From Mycolicibacterium sp. 018/SC-01/001 (GTDB taxonomy: Bacteria > Actinomycetota > Actinomycetes > Mycobacteriales > Mycobacteriaceae), in assembly GCF_007096635.1 (NCBI RefSeq), contig NZ_VKAA01000010.1:62001-126000 (forward strand): DNA of 64,000 nucleotides. The letters are read 5' to 3'. The translations under genes were made by a program, and so were the position numbers. Shown in pieces: positions 59,892 to 64,000 of this stretch. The notes below the pieces were generated by a model. The model ran no database searches, was not told the origin of the DNA, and saw only the letters and a program-made list of their open reading frames with translations. Numbering within the stretch: position 1 is the stretch's first letter; the number at the start of each line of letters is the position of its first letter.

Positions 59892-59944
59892 TGAAGCCGG
59901 CCTGAAGAACCGCGACCCCGGCACTGCTCTTCAGGTTGGCTTCA
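59892..59944. promoter_or_regulatory. Paired response-regulator boxes in inverted orientation
   Basis: Box A, TGAAGCCGGCCTGAAGA (59892-59908), contains the direct repeat TGAAG spaced by 11 bp, typical of OmpR-family sites. Box B (59928-59944) is the same sequence on the other strand, TGAAGCCAACCTGAAGA, identical at 15 of 17 positions. They flank the divergent promoters. A TAGCGT -10 follows for the Gly/Pro-rich gene. Confidence 0.7.
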
Positions 59945-59997
59945 TGACCGGGTCCTAGCGTCGCGGACAGCTCGAGTTCCCACGACGAAGGAGACCT

Positions 59998-60753
59998 ATG
60001 GCAGCCGAGAATCAAGCACCAGATGAACGCCCGCACCAGGATCGGACCGACGAGCAGCCCGATGCGGCCGAAACCGACCGCATCCCGGAAGCACCGCCGA
60101 ACTACGCAGAGCCGCAGTACGCACCACCGGTCCCGGCGCCCGAGAAGAAGAGCCGCTGGGCAACCGTGCGCGAGCCGGCCCGCCGGCATCCGGTCGGAGC
60201 CGCCGTCGGCGCAGCTGCAGCCGGTCTCGTGATCGGGTTCCTGGGCGGGACGCTGCTCGATGCGCATCCGGCCATGTCGCTGTCGGTGGGCACTGCGGCC
60301 GTCGCCCAGCCGCCGGCACCACCCGGTCCGGGCTTCTGGGGGCCGGGCGGACCGGGCTCGGGTCCCGGCGGTCCGGGTTGGGGTCCCGGCGGTCCGGGTC
60401 GGGGGCCTGACGGGCCTGACGGGCCCGGCCGCGGACCCGGCGGAAACCATGGGCACGATCGCGGTCCGGGCGGGCCCGATGGTGGCCCGGGGCCCGGTGG
60501 TCCCGATGGTGGCCCGGGGCCCGGTGGTCCCGGTGGTCCCGATCGTGGTCCCGGACGGGACGCTCCTCCGCCGCCTCCCCCGGGCGGTCCCGACGGTCGG
60601 GGCGGACCGGGCGGTCCGGGTGGCGATCAGGCGCCGCCGCCGCCACCCCCTCGGGGTGGACCCACCGGTCAGGCGCCCGGCCCCGCCGGTCAGGCGCCGG
60701 CTCCGAGCACTCCGCCGCTCCCGGCCGAACGTGGCGCGACGCCTGCGGCCTGA
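59998..60753 (+). CDS. Single-TM protein with Gly/Pro-rich extracytoplasmic region
   Basis: A 251-residue protein. Residues 1-65 are acidic/polar and probably cytosolic (Pro-rich at 29-48). One TM segment is at about 66-86 (GAAVGAAAAGLVIGFLGG). Residues ~104-251 are almost entirely Gly, Pro, Asp and Arg, with repeated GPGGPD units and several polyproline runs. RBS AAGGAG precedes the ATG. It is divergent from a two-component system whose boxes lie in its promoter, so it is the likely target. Unusual, but the open reading frame and codon phase are consistent throughout. Confidence 0.85.
   Translation: MAAENQAPDERPHQDRTDEQPDAAETDRIPEAPPNYAEPQYAPPVPAPEKKSRWATVREPARRHPVGAAVGAAAAGLVIGFLGGTLLDAHPAMSLSVGTAAVAQPPAPPGPGFWGPGGPGSGPGGPGWGPGGPGRGPDGPDGPGRGPGGNHGHDRGPGGPDGGPGPGGPDGGPGPGGPGGPDRGPGRDAPPPPPPGGPDGRGGPGGPGGDQAPPPPPPRGGPTGQAPGPAGQAPAPSTPPLPAERGATPAA
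60475..60528 (+). repeat. 27-nt perfect tandem repeat (x2) in the Gly/Pro-rich coding region
   Basis: Two exact 27-nt copies (60475-60501, 60502-60528), each encoding nine residues of the PDGGPGPGG kind. The flanks continue with degenerate copies. In-frame length variation between strains would be expected. Confidence 0.85.
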
Positions 60754-60759
60754 TCCACC

Positions 60760-61356
60760 TCAGCCGTTGCGGTCCAACCGGAATCGCAGGTTGGACCGCA
60801 CGGCCGGCCATTCGATGTCGAGAATGGAATACACGACGGTGTCGCGCCGCGACCCGTCGGGCATCACCTGGTGGCTACGCAGGATGCCGTCGCACGTGGC
60901 GCCCAGCCTCTCGATGGCGGCGCGGCTGTCCCGGTTGAGGTGATGGGTACGCAGTTCCACTGCGCGACAACCCAATCGGTCGAATGCGTGGCCGAGCATC
61001 AACAGCTTCGTCTCGGTGTTCACCCCTGTGCGCCGCGCCGCGGCGACATACCAGGTGTGGCCGATCTCGAGGCGCCTATTCGGCCCGTCGACGTGCAGGT
61101 AGCTCGACGATCCGACGACGTCCCCGCCTCGGGTGCGCACCACGAACGTCAGTCCGGTGTCCGGGGTCTGCATCGCCAGCCGCGCCGCCACCCACTCGTG
61201 CGCCGCTCCCGCCTTCGGCGCGGCCGTGAACCACAGCCCGCCCAACTCACCGTCGGCTGCCGCCGCCTCGATCTCGGCGGTGTGATCTGCGCGCAGAGGT
61301 TCCAGGGACACCGCGCGCTCGCCGGTCAGGTGCACCGGTTCGACGAAGCCACTCAC
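60760..61356 (-). CDS. GNAT-family N-acetyltransferase
   Basis: A 198-residue acetyltransferase of the RimJ/RimL-like branch. Motifs include FVVRTRGGDVVGSSSYLHV, a GHTWYVAAARRTGVNTETKLLML acetyl-CoA region split near residues 106-128, and the C-terminal RNRDSRAAIERLGA-like end (HLNRDSRAAIERLGATCDGILR). The GTG at 61356 overlaps the upstream gene's stop by 4 nt (GTGA). The substrate is unknown. Its 3' end contains a hairpin shared with the terminator of the Gly/Pro-rich gene. Confidence 0.87.
   Translation of the reverse strand: MSGFVEPVHLTGERAVSLEPLRADHTAEIEAAAADGELGGLWFTAAPKAGAAHEWVAARLAMQTPDTGLTFVVRTRGGDVVGSSSYLHVDGPNRRLEIGHTWYVAAARRTGVNTETKLLMLGHAFDRLGCRAVELRTHHLNRDSRAAIERLGATCDGILRSHQVMPDGSRRDTVVYSILDIEWPAVRSNLRFRLDRNG
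60769..60799. terminator. Hairpin at the end of the GNAT gene
   Basis: GCGGTCCAACC (60769-60779) and GGTTGGACCGC (60789-60799) form an 11-bp perfect stem. It lies inside the last codons of the minus-strand GNAT gene and just after the plus-strand Gly/Pro gene, so it could terminate the latter. It is similar in sequence to the hairpin at 57695-57726. Confidence 0.5.
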
Positions 61357-61799
61357 CTTCTGGCACCGACGATTCCGGCGGAGCGCTTCCATGCCAGGAG
61401 CATCGTCCAGATCGACAGCACCACCGCCACGCCGGCCGCGCCGCCGACGACGTACAGTCCGTAGGCCGCCGACACCGGCGGATACACGTAGAGCCGGAAG
61501 AACCACACCGACAGCACCACCACGATCACCGAAATCGCCAGCGCCGCAGTCGAAGCCATCCGGGCCGAGACGCCCCGCGCGGCCATCGCACCCGCGACCA
61601 CCAAGCAGGCCGCCAGCAGCACGATCAGCTGTCCGATGCCAAATCCCGGCGGCGGCACCGGCATCGCGCCGGCGACACCACCGATGCCGTTGGCCCGCCC
61701 CCCGCCACCTGCCGACGACCGCAGCCACGGCAACCACGCGCTCACCGCCACCACCAGCGCGCACACGGCCACCAGCCAGCCGGGACGGGCGCGAGACAT
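61353..61799 (-). CDS. Membrane protein of unknown function
   Basis: A 148-residue protein with about four hydrophobic segments (residues 8-26, 53-72, 80-100, 112-136). The family is not recognised. The ATG at 61799 is leaderless: TAGTCT (61806-61811, minus strand) ends 6 nt before it. It overlaps the GNAT gene by 4 nt. A TTG at 61805 is the only alternative start. Confidence 0.72.
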   Translation of the reverse strand: MSRARPGWLVAVCALVVAVSAWLPWLRSSAGGGGRANGIGGVAGAMPVPPPGFGIGQLIVLLAACLVVAGAMAARGVSARMASTAALAISVIVVVLSVWFFRLYVYPPVSAAYGLYVVGGAAGVAVVLSIWTMLLAWKRSAGIVGARR

Positions 61800-61805
61800 G
61801 GGCAA

Positions 61806-61818
61806 AGACTACTAGGGT
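61806..61818. promoter_or_regulatory. Back-to-back -10 elements of two leaderless genes
   Basis: Minus-strand TAGTCT (61806-61811) and plus-strand TAGGGT (61813-61818) are separated by one base. Each is 6 nt from an ATG: 61799 on the minus strand and 61825 on the plus strand. The two start codons are only 25 bp apart, so the two open complexes would overlap. Confidence 0.65.
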
Positions 61819-61824
61819 GAACCG

Positions 61825-62271
61825 ATGAGCGATCTCCCCGAATGGGCGCGTCGGCTGAACCTTTCTCCGCACCCCGAGGGCGGTTGGTTCACCGAGACGT
61901 GGCGGAGCGAGCTCAGCGTGCCCGAGTCGGCTCTGCCGCCGGATTACTCGGGGAGCCGCAACGCCGGCACGGCGATTCTCTTCCTCCTGATGCCCGGCCA
62001 GCAGTCGGCGTGGCACACAGTGCGCAGCGCGGAACTGTGGCTGTATCACCTCGGCGGCCCGTTGCTGCTCGATGTCGGCGCCGACCAGGACAGCGCCACC
62101 ACCCATGTGCTGGGCACCGACATCCTCGCCGGAGAGCACCCGCAGTTCGTCGTACCGCCGGGGCACTGGCAACGGGCCCGGCCCGAGGGCGCGGCGCCCT
62201 GTCTGGTCAGCTGCGTCGTCGTCCCCGGCTTCGACTTCGCGGATTTCGCCCTCGGCGCACCTACCGACTGA
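61825..62271 (+). CDS. DUF985 cupin-like protein
   Basis: A 148-residue member of the DUF985 (cupin_5) family, with LNLSPHPEGGWFTETW near the start and AWHTVRSAELWLYHLGGPL in the core. The metal-binding His and Glu residues of the cupin fold are visible. Function is unknown. The start is leaderless (TAGGGT at 61813-61818). Its last 11 nt overlap the convergent BKACE-like gene. Confidence 0.88.
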   Translation: MSDLPEWARRLNLSPHPEGGWFTETWRSELSVPESALPPDYSGSRNAGTAILFLLMPGQQSAWHTVRSAELWLYHLGGPLLLDVGADQDSATTHVLGTDILAGEHPQFVVPPGHWQRARPEGAAPCLVSCVVVPGFDFADFALGAPTD

Positions 62272-62983
62272 GCAGATCGACCGCGGCGGAGACCAGCGCA
62301 GCATTCCCGTCGGCCACCGAACCGTCGGGCAACCGCAGCGTGTCCTCCATCCCGATCCGGGCCTGCAGACCGCGTGCGCCGGCATGCCGCAACAGGGTCC
62401 AGCAACTCTCGTCGAGCCCGTGCAGCAGCACCGGGGCAGGGGAATCGGCAGAACCGACCACGGCCAGCACCTCGTCAGCTGCCGCGATGTCTGCGTCGGC
62501 GCCCAACTCGACCATCACTCTCATGCAGTGGGCGGCCAACTCCGAGGACGCCCATGCCCGCGCCGCCTCGACGTGGAAGATGCCCGCCTCGACCCCCACA
62601 CCGCGGGACAGCAGGAGCTCGGCCAGCTGCGGCGATCCCGGCTCGTGCCAGTTGACCGACGCGAAATCAGGCAGTACTGACCAACTCTCGACTGCGCGAT
62701 GGCGCTGCTGCGGTTCCGGCAGCGCCCACAACCCCGTCGTCACCCCCAGCGGCAACCCCGGCGCCGCCGCCCGGACGGCGTCCACGGCGGCCGCGACGTC
62801 GTCGGCCAGCAGCGAGTCGGCGCCACGGCTGTCCTTGGGATGCAGGTGCACCGCCCGCGCACCTGCGGCGTGAGCGGCCACCGCTTCAGCCGCCAACTGG
62901 TCCGGGGTCACGGGCAACGCGGGGTGTTCATCCGGCGTGCGCGCGCCGTTGATGCACGCCTTCACATAGAACGAGGGCTCCAT
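62261..62983 (-). CDS. BKACE-like (beta-keto acid cleavage) enzyme
   Basis: A 240-residue protein of the DUF849/BKACE group, which splits beta-keto acids with acetyl-CoA. Motifs are KACINGARTPDEHPALP at the start and GARAVHLHPKDSRG, where HLHP supplies metal-binding His residues, plus LLHGLDE near the C-terminus. At 240 residues it is shorter than the usual 270 or more, so the C-terminal part may be reduced. The ATG at 62983 has AGGA upstream. The 190-nt gap to the next gene shows nothing further. Confidence 0.8.
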   Translation of the reverse strand: MEPSFYVKACINGARTPDEHPALPVTPDQLAAEAVAAHAAGARAVHLHPKDSRGADSLLADDVAAAVDAVRAAAPGLPLGVTTGLWALPEPQQRHRAVESWSVLPDFASVNWHEPGSPQLAELLLSRGVGVEAGIFHVEAARAWASSELAAHCMRVMVELGADADIAAADEVLAVVGSADSPAPVLLHGLDESCWTLLRHAGARGLQARIGMEDTLRLPDGSVADGNAALVSAAVDLLSR

Positions 62984-63173
62984 CAGACCATCCTGACGCC
63001 ACCTCGGGCAGACGTCAGTTTTCTGATCGTCTCTTCTGCGCACGCCGCCTGCCGATGCGTCGCGGGGAAAGGTATGGTCGGCGGAGCCAGTTTTCTCGTG
63101 GCCGGGCGGGTCAGCAGCGTACCCGTCGCGTGCGCCGCAGGTGAATCTCGAGACGTCAGATGAGGATGTGCGA

Positions 63174-64000
63174 ATGTCGAACACCGAAACCGATCAGCCG
63201 CAGGGCACGGCCCAGTCGAAGTGGCTGTCGAAGTCCGCGTCGGACACCCGCGGCTCGGACAAACAAGAGGTGCAGTTCCACTACGACATCTCCAACGACT
63301 TCTTCAAGCTCTGGCAGGACCCGAACCAGGTCTACAGCTGCGCGTACTTCGAGAAGGACGACTACACCCTCGAGCAGGCCCAGATGGCCAAGATCGATCT
63401 CTCGCTGGGCAAGCTCGGCCTGAAGCCCGGGATGACGCTGCTCGACATCGGCTGCGGTTGGGGCGCGACCATCATGCGCGCGGTCGAGAAGTACGACGTC
63501 AACGTCATCGGCCTGACGCTGTCGGAGAACCAGAAGGAACACATCGAGAACCACTGGTTTGCCAACTCCACCAGCAAGCGCAGCATGGAAGTCCGGTTGC
63601 AGCCGTGGGAGGAGTTCGAGGGCCGGGTCGACCGGGTCGTGTCAATCGGCGCGTTCGAGCACTTCGGATTCAACAAGTACGACGACTACTTCAAGAAGAC
63701 CTACAGCTGGATGCCGGACGACGGCGTCATGATGCTGCACACGATCATCATCCCGGAGGATGAGGAGATCAAGGCCAAGGGTCTGCCCCTGACCATGTCG
63801 AACGTGCGGTTCATCAAGTTCATCATGGATTACATCTATCCCGGCGGTCGTTTGCCGCTGGCGTCGATGGTGCGCGATCACGCGGTCAAGGCCGGCTACA
63901 CGGTCACCCGCGAGCAGCACCTGCAGCCGCACTACGTGAAGACCCTCGATGCGTGGGCCTCGAACCTGGAGAACAAGAAGGACGAGGCCATCGAGATCAC
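63174..64000 (+). CDS. Mycolic-acid/cyclopropane fatty-acid methyltransferase (3'-truncated by window)
   Basis: SAM-dependent methyltransferase of the mycolic acid CmaA/MmaA/PcaA family. About 275 residues are visible, the reading frame running off the window end. SAM motif I is LLDIGCGWGA (residues 89-98), with NVIGLTLSENQ as the next motif, and VVSIGAFEHFGFNKYDDYF and MMLHTIIIPEDEE follow. The pattern resembles CmaA2 more than MmaA3/4, but lacks the small insertion after EHF. Which mycolate modification it makes (cyclopropane, methoxy, keto) cannot be told. GAGGA lies 9 nt before the ATG. Confidence 0.93.
   Translation, partial: MSNTETDQPQGTAQSKWLSKSASDTRGSDKQEVQFHYDISNDFFKLWQDPNQVYSCAYFEKDDYTLEQAQMAKIDLSLGKLGLKPGMTLLDIGCGWGATIMRAVEKYDVNVIGLTLSENQKEHIENHWFANSTSKRSMEVRLQPWEEFEGRVDRVVSIGAFEHFGFNKYDDYFKKTYSWMPDDGVMMLHTIIIPEDEEIKAKGLPLTMSNVRFIKFIMDYIYPGGRLPLASMVRDHAVKAGYTVTREQHLQPHYVKTLDAWASNLENKKDEAIEI

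Noticed and set aside
60340..60660. Repeats in the Gly/Pro-rich region as a CRISPR-like array
   Set aside because: The repeats are 27 nt, contiguous, in frame and encode GPGGPD units. There are no unique spacers between them.

Overview
This 64-kb window is chromosomal DNA from a high-GC actinobacterium, almost certainly a mycobacterium of the rapid-growing (Mycolicibacterium) type. Supporting points: a mycolic-acid/cyclopropane methyltransferase, F420-type LLM oxidoreductases, LigD and Ku, a SigK/RskA pair, a DUF222-HNH (13E12-type) gene, and many starts with TANNNT 6-7 nt before ATG/GTG, the leaderless pattern common in mycobacteria. From memory of the M. tuberculosis map, several blocks keep the Rv0913c-Rv0946c order in reverse: pgi, SDR and Fpg-type glycosylase (Rv0946c-Rv0944); ligD and ku (Rv0938/Rv0937c); SDR, reductase, mntH and the gamma-glutamyl protein (Rv0927c-Rv0923c); thiolase and carotenoid oxygenase (Rv0914c/Rv0913c). 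Between them lie accessory blocks.

Layout. 0-10.7 kb: pgi (5' end outside the window), a secreted GH16 glucanase, SDR, DNA glycosylase and holin-like membrane protein; a KstR-boxed LLM oxidoreductase and a methyltransferase; a large SARP/AAA regulator beside a small membrane protein and an arrestin-like protein. 10.7-18.5 kb: an Asp-rich protein, sugar MFS, VOC protein, Rieske oxygenase with a divergent TetR, RNase HI, a TetR/SDR divergon and an SOS-boxed HNH gene. 18.5-29.7 kb: ligD and ku, separated by a complete polyol system (SorC regulator, four ABC genes, mannitol-type dehydrogenase, PfkB kinase). The kinase product, fructose-6-phosphate, is a substrate of pgi. 29.7-34.6 kb: a second KstR-boxed operon, two tandem small secreted proteins, mntH, and a fusion of gamma-glutamylcyclotransferase with poly-gamma-glutamate hydrolase.

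34.6-40.5 kb: DUF1365, sigK, rskA, a YbdK-type ligase, an LLM enzyme, orphan cytochrome-oxidase subunit III/IV-like genes with a membrane protein, and tRNA-Arg(CCT). 40.5-52.7 kb: an accessory block of hydrolases, SDRs, cupin, TetR-controlled MFS exporter, MarR/azoreductase, cutinase, an AraC gene with two amber codons, an ornithine-cyclodeaminase remnant, DUF1772/DUF4267 membrane proteins and a GAF-ANTAR regulator. 52.9-57.1 kb: four genes joined by 4-nt start/stop overlaps (thiolase-like, carotenoid oxygenase, doubled HxlR-like regulator, isochorismatase-like). 57.1-64 kb: a CIRCE-preceded hsp20; a two-component system divergent from a Gly/Pro-rich membrane protein, with paired response-regulator boxes; GNAT, membrane protein, DUF985 cupin, a BKACE-like enzyme and the truncated mycolate methyltransferase.

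I saw no CRISPR array, complete insertion sequence, prophage or rRNA. The most distinctive items are the two-component system/Gly-Pro protein module, the doubled HxlR-zinc protein in its overlapping operon, the gamma-glutamyl fusion, the shared TetR operator set, and the AraC gene with two in-frame ambers. All family names are by recognition of motifs; no search was run.
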